A DNA stretch of 64,000 nt from Massilia sp. CF038. Its GTDB lineage: Bacteria; Pseudomonadota; Gammaproteobacteria; Burkholderiales; Burkholderiaceae_D. Below, in pieces: positions 54,256-63,396 of this stretch (positions are counted from its first letter, which is position 1; every line of letters begins with the position of its first letter). Made by a program: the position numbers and the translations under genes. Where the stretch lies: positions 186,001 through 250,000 of the forward strand of contig NZ_FQWU01000004.1 of assembly GCF_900129765.1 (NCBI RefSeq), read 5' to 3'. The notes below the pieces were generated by a model, which did no database searches, was not told the DNA's origin, and saw only the letters and a program-made list of their open reading frames with translations.

Positions 54256-55301
54256 GTTGTTCTTTTCGTAGAATGAAGTGCCATGGCGAGCGCGCTGCGG
54301 ATCGCTTGTTCCATGCTGCCGCAGTCGGCCAGGCCAAAGCCGCGCGCGGCCAGGTCCAGTGCGGTGCCATGGTCGACCGAGGTGCGGATCAGGGGCAGGC
54401 CCAGCGTGATGTTGACGCCCTGGCCAAAGCTGGCGTATTTGAGGACGGGCAGGCCCTGGTCGTGGTACATCGCCAGCACGCAGTCGGCGTCGTCCAGGTA
54501 GCGTGGCTGGAACAGGGTGTCCGCCGGGTACGGCCCGCGTGCATCGATGCCGCGCGCACGCGCCTGTTCGATGGCAGGGCCGATGGTGTCGATCTCTTCC
54601 CGTCCCAGATAGCCGTTCTCGCCCGCATGCGGGTTCAGCCCGGTGACCAGGATGCGCGGCGCGGGCAACCCGAATTTATGGCGCAGATCCGCGTCGATGA
54701 TGTCGAGCACTCGGCCCAGCAAAGGCTGGGTCAGCGCGGCCGGCACTGCCGCCAGCGGTAAATGGGTGGTGGCCAGCGCCACCCGCAGTGGCGCCTTGCC
54801 GGCGCCGGGCGCGCCGGCCAGCATCATCACCACCTGCGCGGTGCCGGTCTTGTCGGCCAGGTATTCGGTATGGCCGGAAAACGCCACGCCAGCGTCGTTG
54901 ATGGTACTTTTTTGCAGAGGTGCGGTCACGATCGCGTCGAACCAGCCCTGCTGCACGCCTTCGATGGCCAGGTCGAGCGTGGCCAGCACGGCGCGGCCGT
55001 TGGCGGGATCGAGCCTGCCTGGCACCACGTGCGCTGCCAGCGGCACATCGATCACGGCCAGGCGCTGGGCGCCGAAATGGGGCAGACCGCTGTTGCGCAG
55101 CGCTTGCACCGACAGCGCAGCCAGCGCAATGGCAGGGTCAATCAGGCTGGCCGTCAGGGCCAGGAAGGCAGCGTCGCCAATGAGCACGCAGTTGGCCTGC
55201 TCGCGCAGAGCCCAGGCAGCGCGGATGGCAATTTCAGGCCCGATGCCGGCCGGCTCGCCAATGGTAACGGCGATCGCGGGCCGGGCCGGGTTGCTGCTCA
55301 C
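54252..55301 (-). CDS. pdxA: 4-hydroxythreonine-4-phosphate dehydrogenase PdxA
   Basis: The 349-residue protein has PdxA hallmarks: [18 protein letters not shown] at the start, [13 protein letters not shown], and [20 protein letters not shown] with metal-binding His near the C terminus. It oxidises 4-phosphohydroxythreonine in pyridoxal phosphate synthesis. It lies 3 bp after surA and overlaps rsmA. Confidence 0.95.
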   Translation of the reverse strand: MSSNPARPAIAVTIGEPAGIGPEIAIRAAWALREQANCVLIGDAAFLALTASLIDPAIALAALSVQALRNSGLPHFGAQRLAVIDVPLAAHVVPGRLDPANGRAVLATLDLAIEGVQQGWFDAIVTAPLQKSTINDAGVAFSGHTEYLADKTGTAQVVMMLAGAPGAGKAPLRVALATTHLPLAAVPAALTQPLLGRVLDIIDADLRHKFGLPAPRILVTGLNPHAGENGYLGREEIDTIGPAIEQARARGIDARGPYPADTLFQPRYLDDADCVLAMYHDQGLPVLKYASFGQGVNITLGLPLIRTSVDHGTALDLAARGFGLADCGSMEQAIRSALAMALHSTKRTT

Positions 55302-55304
55302 GGC

Positions 55305-56696
55305 TTACTTCTCGTCGCGGAACTCGACATAGGCGCGGTCGCGCACTTCACGCTGCCAGGCTTCGGTCGCTTCGGCCAGCTTGCGGTCGCGGATCACCTG
55401 GCGTGCTTCGGCACGTTTCTTTTCCTTGGTCTGGTCGTCGCTCTTGCGTTCGACCACCTGGATCAGGTGGTAACCATACGGGGTTTCGACGACGCCTGAA
55501 ATTTCGCCCGGCTTCAGCGCTTTCATGGCGTTTTCGAATTCCGGCACGGTGTCGCCCGGGTACAGGAAGCCCAGGTCGCCGCCCTTGGTGGCCGAGTTGT
55601 CGTTCGAGTGCAGGCGCGCCAGTTCTTCGAAGGTGGCTGCCTTGTTGTCAAGCCGCTCCTTCAGTTCCGCCAGCTTCTTCTTGGCTGCGTCAGCGCTCAT
55701 GGTCGGGGTGACCTTGAGCAGAATATGCCGTGCGCGGGTTTGCTCAACGATCGATTTCTCGTCGCTTTGCGCCAGATTGCGCTTGTCCACCAGCTTGAGA
55801 ATGTGGAACCCGGTCGTGCTCTTGATGATGGGAGTGACCTGGCCCGGCTTGAGTTTGCTCAGCGCTTCCGCAAACACAGGCGGCAAGCGGTCCGGATCAC
55901 GCCAGCCCACGGCGCCGCCCGACAGGGCGTCGCTGGCATCGGAATAGGTGCCGGCGATCTTGCCGAAGTCGCCGCCAATGCGGATCTGGCGCACCGCTTC
56001 ATCGGCGCGCGCCTTGCGCGCAGCAATTTGCTCGGGCGAGGAATTTTCGGGGATGCGCACCAGGATCTGGGCGATGTTCATCTCGACCTTGTCGGCCGCA
56101 GCGGCTTTTTCGGCTGCCAGGTAGGTATCGACTTCGGCTTCGGAGATCTGGATCTTGTTGTCGACTTCATGTTCGCGCAGGCGCTGCATGGTGATCTCGT
56201 TGCGGATCTCTTCGCGGAAGGTGGCAAACGGCATGCCTTCCTTTTCCATGGCGTTGCGCATGTCCTGGACCGACATTTTCTGCTGCTCGGCGATGCGCCC
56301 GATGGCGCGGTCCAGCTGGGTGTCGTCGACCGGACGCATGCCCATTTCCTTGGCCAGCTGGTACTGGGCGCGCTCGACGATCATTGCTTCGAGCACCTGG
56401 CGTTGCATGTCGGCCGGATCGGGCATGGGCGCGTTCTGCGCCTTCATGCGTGTTTCGATCGCCTTGATGCGGGTGGCCACTTCGTTGCGGGTGATGACAT
56501 CATCATTGACGACAACGGCGATCGAATCAATGGCATTGCCGGTCTTGGCGCCAGGCGGGATGAAGCCGGCGCCTGGCTTGGCGGCCGCTGCCGGCGGCGT
56601 GGCGGCAGGCGTGGTCTGGGCGCCGGCCTGGCCAGCGCTGACGGCGCACAGCAGCAGCGCGGCGATCTTGAGTTGGTGCATACGAACTTTACGCAT
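55305..56696 (-). CDS. surA: periplasmic chaperone and peptidyl-prolyl isomerase SurA
   Basis: The 463-residue protein has a signal peptide (LKIAALLLCAVSAGQAGAQ), an N-terminal SurA domain (SIAVVVNDDVITRNEVATR) and two parvulin domains: one about 205-305 (AQILVRIPEN, SGGAVGWRDPDRLP) and one about 320-420 (ARHILLKVTP, GGDLGFLYPGDTVPEFENA). It escorts outer-membrane proteins such as LptD through the periplasm. An ATG five codons downstream (56681) is also possible. Confidence 0.95.
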   Translation of the reverse strand: MRKVRMHQLKIAALLLCAVSAGQAGAQTTPAATPPAAAAKPGAGFIPPGAKTGNAIDSIAVVVNDDVITRNEVATRIKAIETRMKAQNAPMPDPADMQRQVLEAMIVERAQYQLAKEMGMRPVDDTQLDRAIGRIAEQQKMSVQDMRNAMEKEGMPFATFREEIRNEITMQRLREHEVDNKIQISEAEVDTYLAAEKAAAADKVEMNIAQILVRIPENSSPEQIAARKARADEAVRQIRIGGDFGKIAGTYSDASDALSGGAVGWRDPDRLPPVFAEALSKLKPGQVTPIIKSTTGFHILKLVDKRNLAQSDEKSIVEQTRARHILLKVTPTMSADAAKKKLAELKERLDNKAATFEELARLHSNDNSATKGGDLGFLYPGDTVPEFENAMKALKPGEISGVVETPYGYHLIQVVERKSDDQTKEKKRAEARQVIRDRKLAEATEAWQREVRDRAYVEFRDEK

Positions 56697-56743
56697 AATC
56701 GGGGAAGCACTTATTCAGGTGAATAAAAAATCCAACATCTCGC

Positions 56744-58975
56744 TTAGCGGCCCGCACCCTGATTCAGGCGCGAGTAGCCGGGAATACTCTTGTAGAACGA
56801 TTCCAGCGGGCTGCCAAAACCAAGCTTGGACAAGCCATTGAGTTCGAGCTGGAAGAAAATCGGGGTCGACGTGTTCAGCGTGGTGGTCACGAAGCGCTGG
56901 GCGCCCATGCGGAATACCCAGCAATCGGCCTTGTATTCGAGCCCGATCAAGCCTTCGACGATCTTTTTGTCGAGCAGCGAATAACTGACCCGGCCCACGC
57001 CATACCAGCGCGCCGTCAGCGGCCATTGCGACGACAGGTCCACGTTCTTCAGGATTTTGGTCACAAAGCGGTATTCCGCGTTGATCACTTTTTTCTCGCC
57101 CGGCTGCCACTGCAGGCCGTAATTGGAGCTGACCACGCTGCTGGTGCTCGCATTGTATTGTACTGCGCTGTCAAAGGCCCAGCTTTCGGAAATCCGGCCC
57201 GAGGCAGCCACCAGCGCGTCGGAACGGCTGTCGCTGACCGGCGTTGCCGAACTAAGCTGAACACGCTGGTCGTTCAGGTAGAAACGCTGGCCAATGGCCA
57301 GGCGCAGACGCTCGGCGCCATTCGGGTCCAGGTAGCGCGACACCAGTGCCGCGGTGATCTGGTTGGCGTCCGAAATGCGGTCGTAGCCGACAAAGCGGTT
57401 CTCGTTGAAGATCTGCGAGAAGTTGAAGCTCGCCTCGGCGGTGTCGAAATTGGGGAACTTGCTCTGGTCCTTGTACGGGGTGTACACATAGAACAGGCGC
57501 GGCTCAAGCGTCTGGGTCGCTTCGCGGCCCAGGAAGGTGGTCGGGCGTTCGAATACCAGGCCGCTGTCGATCGAGAAGGTCGGCAGTGTGCGGTTCAGGC
57601 TGGTCGGGTTATCGGCCAGGACGCGGTCGCTGTCCAGCTGGTACGCGCTGGCATTGACCATCAGTTTGGGGCGAATGAAGTAGCCTGGCCGCACGATCGG
57701 GTAACTCAGTTGCGGCACCAGCACCGCGCGGTTGCCCGTCACCACGTCAGGATGCGAGAAACGCGTGATCTGCGAATCGACCGACCAGTCGAAGCCGCCG
57801 ACGTCGTAACGACCGGCATGGAAGTTCAGCTCGGGCAGGCGGGCATACGGGCGATTGACAAACAGTTCAGGCCGGGTAACCGACAGCGGATCCTGCAGGA
57901 TCTGGTAATTTTGCGCGCGCAGGCTCATATTCCAGTACTTGCCTGCATATTCGGTGCGCACTTCGCGCAGCAGCTGGCGCTCGGCGCTGGCCGAGACCGA
58001 CTTTGAGAAGTCGCTTGGATAATTGTCATCCGAGGCGCCATTGAGGGCCCAGCCAAATGACCAGCGCGGCGTCAATGCCTGGTTGTGCTCGGACTTGACG
58101 CGCCAGCGGTCGGTCTTGGTCAGTTTGTCATTGAGCAGGAACTCGACGTGGGTTGTGCCCAGGTAGCGACCGCTTTCGGTGTCGCCCATGTAGCGCCCCG
58201 TCGCGCCCATCAGCAGGCCGCGGTCCAGCATGAAACGCGGGTACAGGGTCAGGTCGCGGTTTGGTGCGATATTGATGTAATACGGCACCTCGACCTCGGC
58301 CCGGCCCTTGGAGCCAAAGCCAATGCTTGGCGGCAGCCAGCCCGAGCGGCGCGCGCCCGACAGCGAGAACGACAGCGCCGGGGTGCCCAGAATCGGCACA
58401 CCCTTGAAATACACCACCGTGGTGCCGGCAACGCCGACATCGCGCCCGGCGTCCAGACGCAGGGTCGAGGAACGCAGGTACCAGTCCGGATTGGGACCGT
58501 CGCAGGTACTGTAGGTCCCGTCGGTGACAAAGGCTTCATCTTCGCTGATGAAGTCGAGCCGGGTGGCCTGCCCCTGGGCGTTGTTCAATTCCATCTTGTA
58601 CTCGGGGCGCAAGACCCAGCCCTTGCCCGAGGACATATTCAACTGCAGCTCGTCGCCGCGGTACTGGTCGCCAAAGCGCCACATGCGCACATTGCCCTTG
58701 GCCGTGACCTCGTTTTCCACCTGCTTGAAGCAGGCGGTATCGGCCGTGACCCGGGTTTCGCCACGCACCAGCTCGATGTCGGTGTTGAGTTCGATTTCAC
58801 GGTCGGGACGGCCGCTGATCTCCTCGGCCTGGACATACACCGTGGGATTGGGATCTTCAACCCGCGGCTTTTTGGGCGGGACCTGGGCGAACGCCGGCAC
58901 CGCGGAGGCGGTAACGAGCGCGGAAAGGGCATAGGCCCAACGCTGGGAGGGAGGAGCAGCCGAAAACCAGCTCAT
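56744..58975 (-). CDS. lptD: LPS-assembly protein LptD
   Basis: The 743-residue protein has a signal peptide (ALSALVTASAVPAFAQ), an N-terminal jellyroll (VYVQAEEISGRPDREIEL, TADTACFKQVENEVTAKGNV) and a large beta barrel ending with GLSKLGFGSPLESFYKSIPG. It inserts LPS into the outer leaflet together with LptE. It heads the lptD-surA-pdxA-rsmA operon and is divergent from amgK. Confidence 0.95.
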   Translation of the reverse strand: MSWFSAAPPSQRWAYALSALVTASAVPAFAQVPPKKPRVEDPNPTVYVQAEEISGRPDREIELNTDIELVRGETRVTADTACFKQVENEVTAKGNVRMWRFGDQYRGDELQLNMSSGKGWVLRPEYKMELNNAQGQATRLDFISEDEAFVTDGTYSTCDGPNPDWYLRSSTLRLDAGRDVGVAGTTVVYFKGVPILGTPALSFSLSGARRSGWLPPSIGFGSKGRAEVEVPYYINIAPNRDLTLYPRFMLDRGLLMGATGRYMGDTESGRYLGTTHVEFLLNDKLTKTDRWRVKSEHNQALTPRWSFGWALNGASDDNYPSDFSKSVSASAERQLLREVRTEYAGKYWNMSLRAQNYQILQDPLSVTRPELFVNRPYARLPELNFHAGRYDVGGFDWSVDSQITRFSHPDVVTGNRAVLVPQLSYPIVRPGYFIRPKLMVNASAYQLDSDRVLADNPTSLNRTLPTFSIDSGLVFERPTTFLGREATQTLEPRLFYVYTPYKDQSKFPNFDTAEASFNFSQIFNENRFVGYDRISDANQITAALVSRYLDPNGAERLRLAIGQRFYLNDQRVQLSSATPVSDSRSDALVAASGRISESWAFDSAVQYNASTSSVVSSNYGLQWQPGEKKVINAEYRFVTKILKNVDLSSQWPLTARWYGVGRVSYSLLDKKIVEGLIGLEYKADCWVFRMGAQRFVTTTLNTSTPIFFQLELNGLSKLGFGSPLESFYKSIPGYSRLNQGAGR

Positions 58976-59073
58976 GAAAAGACGGGTTCAAACACCATGA
59001 CAGGCGATTTTTTGAGTTGAATCCCTTATTATATGGGAATCTTCACCTTTCACCGGATTCTACGGCTAGTTTC

Positions 59074-60129
59074 ATGTCTTCAATGTCAACCACCTCCCCT
59101 GCCACCCCATCCGACACCCGCCTCGAGCAGCTGTGCACATGGCTGTCCCCACTCGGTCTGGTGCAGCTGGAAACGCGCCGGCCAGCCTCTGCCGATGCCA
59201 GTTTCCGCCGTTATTTCCGGCTCGACGTGGTGCCCGCGCTGCGCGCCAAGCTGGGCGACACCTTAATTGCCATGGACGCGCCGCCCGAGCGCGAAAACGT
59301 ACCAGCCTTTATTCACGTGCAAGGTTTGCTGCTGGAAGCAGGCGTCACGGTGCCGGCCATCGTGGCGCAAGATGTGGAACATGGCTTTCTGCTGCTGTCC
59401 GATCTGGGCACGACCACCTATCTGCAGCGCCTGACGGTGGACAACGCGCCATTCATGTATTCGGACGCGGTCGACGCGCTGATCAAATTCCAGCTGCACA
59501 GCGAGCCGGGCAAGCTGCCCGAGTACGACCGCGCCTTCATCGAACGCGAACTGAAACTGTTCCCGGAATGGTTCATCGGCAAACATCTGGGTATCACCAT
59601 GAACGACGCGCAACAGGCGCAGCTCGATGGCGTGTTCGAGGCCATCATCGCCAACGTATTGGCACAACAGCAAGTATTCATGCACCGCGATTTCCATTCG
59701 CGCAACCTGATGTTCCTTGAGCAGCACAACCCGGGTGTGCTCGACTTCCAGGATGCCGTGTTCGGCCCTGTCACCTACGACCTGGCTTCGCTGCTGCGCG
59801 ACGCCTACGTGCAGTGGGACGAAGAAATCGTGCTCGACTGGGTGGTGCGCTACTGGCAGCGCGCCAAGCAAGTGGGCTTGCCGGTCAATCCCGACATCGA
59901 TGCGTTTTACCGCGACTTCGAATTCATGGCCCTGCAGCGCCACCTGAAAATTCTGGGCATCTTCTGCCGCCTGAATTACCGTGACGGCAAAGCCAACTAT
60001 CTGGGCGACCTGCCCACCGTGAGCGACTACGTGCGCAAAACCTGCAACCGCTACAGCGTGCTCAAGCCGCTGGTGCGCCTGCTCGATACCTTCGAGGACA
60101 AGGCGCCGCAAGTGGGTTACACCTTCTGA
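59074..60129 (+). CDS. amgK: N-acetylmuramate/N-acetylglucosamine kinase AmgK
   Basis: The 351-residue protein has an aminoglycoside-phosphotransferase fold: LLSDLGTTTYL, the catalytic loop MHRDFHSRNLM and the metal Asp in VLDFQDAVFGPVTYDLASL. Being next to murU and divergent from lptD marks it as AmgK, which phosphorylates MurNAc at the anomeric carbon for peptidoglycan recycling. Start at the ATG at 59074; an ATG at 59083 is possible. Confidence 0.87.
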   Translation: MSSMSTTSPATPSDTRLEQLCTWLSPLGLVQLETRRPASADASFRRYFRLDVVPALRAKLGDTLIAMDAPPERENVPAFIHVQGLLLEAGVTVPAIVAQDVEHGFLLLSDLGTTTYLQRLTVDNAPFMYSDAVDALIKFQLHSEPGKLPEYDRAFIERELKLFPEWFIGKHLGITMNDAQQAQLDGVFEAIIANVLAQQQVFMHRDFHSRNLMFLEQHNPGVLDFQDAVFGPVTYDLASLLRDAYVQWDEEIVLDWVVRYWQRAKQVGLPVNPDIDAFYRDFEFMALQRHLKILGIFCRLNYRDGKANYLGDLPTVSDYVRKTCNRYSVLKPLVRLLDTFEDKAPQVGYTF

Positions 60130-60142
60130 TACCCGGGCACCA

Positions 60143-60859
60143 ATGAAAGCAATGATCCTGGCCGCTGGCCGCGGCGAGCGCATGCGCCCGCTGACCGATA
60201 CCTGTCCCAAGCCGCTGCTCAAGGTGCGCGGACGTCCCCTGATCGTGTGGCATATCCTCAATCTGGTCCGGGCCGGCATCACCGACATCGTGATCAACCA
60301 TGCGCACCTGGGCCACATGCTGGAAGAAGCCATTGGCGACGGCAGCCAGTACGGGGCCAAGGTCGTCTGGTCGCGCGAGGACAAGGCGCTGGAAACAGCC
60401 GGCGGCATCGCCTACGCCCTGCATCTGCTGGGCGACGAACCTTTCCTGGTGCTGTCAGGCGACATCTACTGCCCCTATTTCGACTTTGAGCAGGTCAAGG
60501 ACGTCCTGCACGACAAGGACGTGCTGGGCATTCCCTACCCGGCCGACAAGCGCGACGTGTGCTGGTTGTACCTCACGCCCAACCCGTTCCACAACCCGAA
60601 CGGCGACTTTGCCCTGAACATGTACGACGTGAGCAATCAGGGTGACCCGAAATGGAATTTCTCGAACATCGGCGTGTACCGGCCTGACATGTTCAAGGAC
60701 ATCACCCCGGGCGAGAGCGCCAAACTGGGCCTGCTGATGCGCGCCTGGGCCGACAAGGGGCAAGTGGGCGGCGAGATTTACGAAGGCCCGTGGGTCAACG
60801 TGGGCACGGTGCAGCAGCTCGAGGAATTGAACGCTCCCCTGTCCAAGGCCGCACCATGA
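60143..60859 (+). CDS. murU: N-acetylmuramate-1-phosphate uridylyltransferase MurU
   Basis: The 238-residue nucleotidyltransferase starts with the sugar-nucleotide motif MILAAGRGERMRPLTDTCPK and a Lys in KPLLKVRGRPLI, with metal-binding Asp in VLSGDIYCPYFDFE. It makes UDP-MurNAc from MurNAc-1-phosphate, bypassing fosfomycin-sensitive MurA. It follows amgK by 13 bp and overlaps pepP (ATGA). Confidence 0.9.
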   Translation: MKAMILAAGRGERMRPLTDTCPKPLLKVRGRPLIVWHILNLVRAGITDIVINHAHLGHMLEEAIGDGSQYGAKVVWSREDKALETAGGIAYALHLLGDEPFLVLSGDIYCPYFDFEQVKDVLHDKDVLGIPYPADKRDVCWLYLTPNPFHNPNGDFALNMYDVSNQGDPKWNFSNIGVYRPDMFKDITPGESAKLGLLMRAWADKGQVGGEIYEGPWVNVGTVQQLEELNAPLSKAAP

Positions 60860-62190
60860 CGCACTTCGCTGCCCGCCGTGCGCGCCTGCTCGCGCAGATG
60901 ACGCCGGGCGCGGTTGCGATCGTCCCCACCGCGCCAGAAGTAGCGCGCAACAGCGACAGCGACTATCCCTACCGGCACGACAGCTATTTTTACTATCTGA
61001 GCGGCTTCACGGAACCTGACAGCGTGCTGGTACTGGCCGCTGCCAGCGCTGGCGCCGCTGCCCAGTCCATCCTGTTCTGCCGTCCCAAAAATCCCGAGCG
61101 CGAAATCTGGGATGGCATCCGCCACGGCCCGGATGGTGCACGCGCCGCCTTCGGCTTTGATGCTGCCTTCCCGATCGAGGAACTCGATACAGAGATGACG
61201 CGCCTGCTGTCGAACGCACCGGCTGCGTATTACGCGCTGGGCCACAGCAGCACGCTCGATCTGCAGATGAAAACATGGCTGCAAAACGTGCGCCGCCTGT
61301 CGCGCAGCGGCATTAGCGCGCCCGTGGTGGCCCACGACTTGCTGGCCATGCTGGACGAGATGCGCGTCATCAAAGACGAGGCGGAGCAGGCGCTGATGCA
61401 GCGTGCCGCCACCATTTCGGCCCAGGCACACTTGCGCGCCATACGCGCCTCCCGGCCCGGCATGTACGAATACGAAATCGAAGCGGAACTGCTGCACGAA
61501 TTTCGCCGCAACGGCGCCCAGGCGCCGGCCTATACACCGATCGTGGCAGCCGGCGCGAATGCCTGCATCCTGCACTACAACAGCAACAATGCGCAAAGCC
61601 GCAACGGCGATCTGATCCTGATCGACGCCGGCTGCGAATTGGACAGCTATGCGGCCGACATCACGCGCACCTATCCCGTCAACGGGCGCTTCTCGGCACC
61701 GCAAAAAACCCTGTACGAGCTGGTGCTGGCAGCGCAGGAGGCAGCACTGGCTGTCATTCGGCCGGGCGCCATCTACAGCGACATGCACGACGCTGCCGTG
61801 CGCGTACTGGCCCAGGGCATGCTTGATCTGGGTCTGCTCGATGCGAAAAAATACAGCAGCGTCGACGACGTGATCGCCGAACGCGCACACCAGCAGTTCT
61901 ACATGCATGGCACCGGCCACTGGCTGGGCCTGGACGTGCACGACGCCGGCGCTTACCGCGATCTGCAGGCCGAAGGCAAACCATCGCGTGCGCTGCAGGC
62001 AGGCATGGTAGTGACGGTCGAACCGGGCATTTACGTGCGCCCGGCGCCAGGGGTGCCCGAGCGATACTGGCATATCGGTATCCGCATCGAGGATGACGTC
62101 CTGGTCACGGCCAGCGGCCACACGGTGTTGAGCAACGCCGCGCCCAAGACAGTGGCCGACATCGAGCGTGCCATGGGAGGCGGCGCATGA
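60856..62190 (+). CDS. pepP: Xaa-Pro aminopeptidase PepP
   Basis: The 444-residue M24 metallopeptidase has an aminopeptidase P N-terminal domain (RRARLLAQM, SDYPYRHDSYFYYLSGF) and the metal site ligands LIDAGCELDSYAADITRTY, GTGHWLGLDVHDAG and TVEPGIYVRP. It removes N-terminal residues before proline. I start it at the ATG at 60856, which overlaps murU. It overlaps the next gene by four bases (ATGA). Confidence 0.93.
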   Translation: MTHFAARRARLLAQMTPGAVAIVPTAPEVARNSDSDYPYRHDSYFYYLSGFTEPDSVLVLAAASAGAAAQSILFCRPKNPEREIWDGIRHGPDGARAAFGFDAAFPIEELDTEMTRLLSNAPAAYYALGHSSTLDLQMKTWLQNVRRLSRSGISAPVVAHDLLAMLDEMRVIKDEAEQALMQRAATISAQAHLRAIRASRPGMYEYEIEAELLHEFRRNGAQAPAYTPIVAAGANACILHYNSNNAQSRNGDLILIDAGCELDSYAADITRTYPVNGRFSAPQKTLYELVLAAQEAALAVIRPGAIYSDMHDAAVRVLAQGMLDLGLLDAKKYSSVDDVIAERAHQQFYMHGTGHWLGLDVHDAGAYRDLQAEGKPSRALQAGMVVTVEPGIYVRPAPGVPERYWHIGIRIEDDVLVTASGHTVLSNAAPKTVADIERAMGGGA

Positions 62191-63335
62191 CCGATACCGA
62201 CAACACGATTGACGTGGCCATCTGCGGCGCCGGCCCGGTTGGCATGGCCCTGGCAGCCCTGCTGGCCCGGCGCGGCATGGCGGGTTCGCGCATTGCGCTG
62301 ATCGATGCCAAGTCGCTTAGCGCCGCCATCAGCGACCCGCGTTCGATCGCGCTGTCGTACGGCAGCCGCATGCTGCTCGAAGAAATCGGCGCGTGGCCGA
62401 TTCCCGCCACCGCGATTCACGACATTCATATTTCACGGCGCGGCCATTTCGGACGCAGCATGATCGAGCGCAGCGAACACGATGTACCCGCGCTTGGCTA
62501 TGTCACCCGCTACGGCGAACTGGTGACGGCCTTGTCTGGCGCCTGCGAACGAGCCGGCATCACGGTCGTGCGACCGGCCCGCGTGACGGGCCACCTGGAA
62601 CACACGGACGGTGTTAGTCTGCAACTCGATGACGGCAGCGTGCTCGATGCGGCACTGGTTGTGCAAGCCGAGGGCGGGGTTTTCGGCGAACAGGATAACA
62701 AGGCCCTCACCCGCGACTACCGGCAAACTGCCGTCATTGCGCGCGTGAGCACCAGCACCCCGATTGCGCACCGCGCCTACGAGCGCTTTACCGACGAAGG
62801 CCCGCTGGCACTGCTGCCGCAGGACGGCAGCGACGGCAAGCAGTACGCCCTGGTCTGGTGTGTGCGGCCGGAGACGGCCGAGCAACTGCTGCAACTGGAC
62901 GACGCCGCATTTCTGGCCCGACTGGGCGATGCGTTTGGCACCCGCCTGGGCCGATTCACTGCCACCTCGTCGCGGGCCTCATATAAATTAGGGTTGAATG
63001 CCAACCCTGCCGCCACAGCGCGCACAGTCGCCATCGGCAATGCGGCGCAGACCCTGCACCCGGTGGCTGGCCAGGGCTTGAATCTGGGCCTGCGCGACGC
63101 GGCTGTACTGGCGCGCCTGCTTGGCCAGGGCGCCACACCTGAGCAGCTGGCGGAATTTACCGATGCCCGCCAGGCCGACCGCCGCATCACCGTCGGCCTG
63201 ACCGACGCCATGGCACGGGCGTTTGCCGGCACCGGGCCAGCGCAAGCGCTGCTGGGCCTGTCGCTGGGCGTGTTTGACACGGTGGCGCCTGCGCGCGCAC
63301 TGCTGGCGGAACTGATGATGTTCGGGCGCCGCTGA
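62187..63335 (+). CDS. UbiH/VisC-family FAD-dependent monooxygenase
   Basis: The 382-residue protein has an FAD dinucleotide-binding loop DVAICGAGPVGMALAALLA and the second FAD motif VAIGNAAQTLHPVAGQGLNL typical of the UbiH/UbiF/VisC hydroxylases of ubiquinone synthesis. pepP-ubiH-type order is common in proteobacteria. I do not assign the exact ring position. Confidence 0.88.
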   Translation: MTDTDNTIDVAICGAGPVGMALAALLARRGMAGSRIALIDAKSLSAAISDPRSIALSYGSRMLLEEIGAWPIPATAIHDIHISRRGHFGRSMIERSEHDVPALGYVTRYGELVTALSGACERAGITVVRPARVTGHLEHTDGVSLQLDDGSVLDAALVVQAEGGVFGEQDNKALTRDYRQTAVIARVSTSTPIAHRAYERFTDEGPLALLPQDGSDGKQYALVWCVRPETAEQLLQLDDAAFLARLGDAFGTRLGRFTATSSRASYKLGLNANPAATARTVAIGNAAQTLHPVAGQGLNLGLRDAAVLARLLGQGATPEQLAEFTDARQADRRITVGLTDAMARAFAGTGPAQALLGLSLGVFDTVAPARALLAELMMFGRR

Positions 63336-63396
63336 GGCCTGCGCGCCGGTTACAGCAAGCAGTTGCGCCTGCACGACTGTGGTGCGAGAATGAAGC

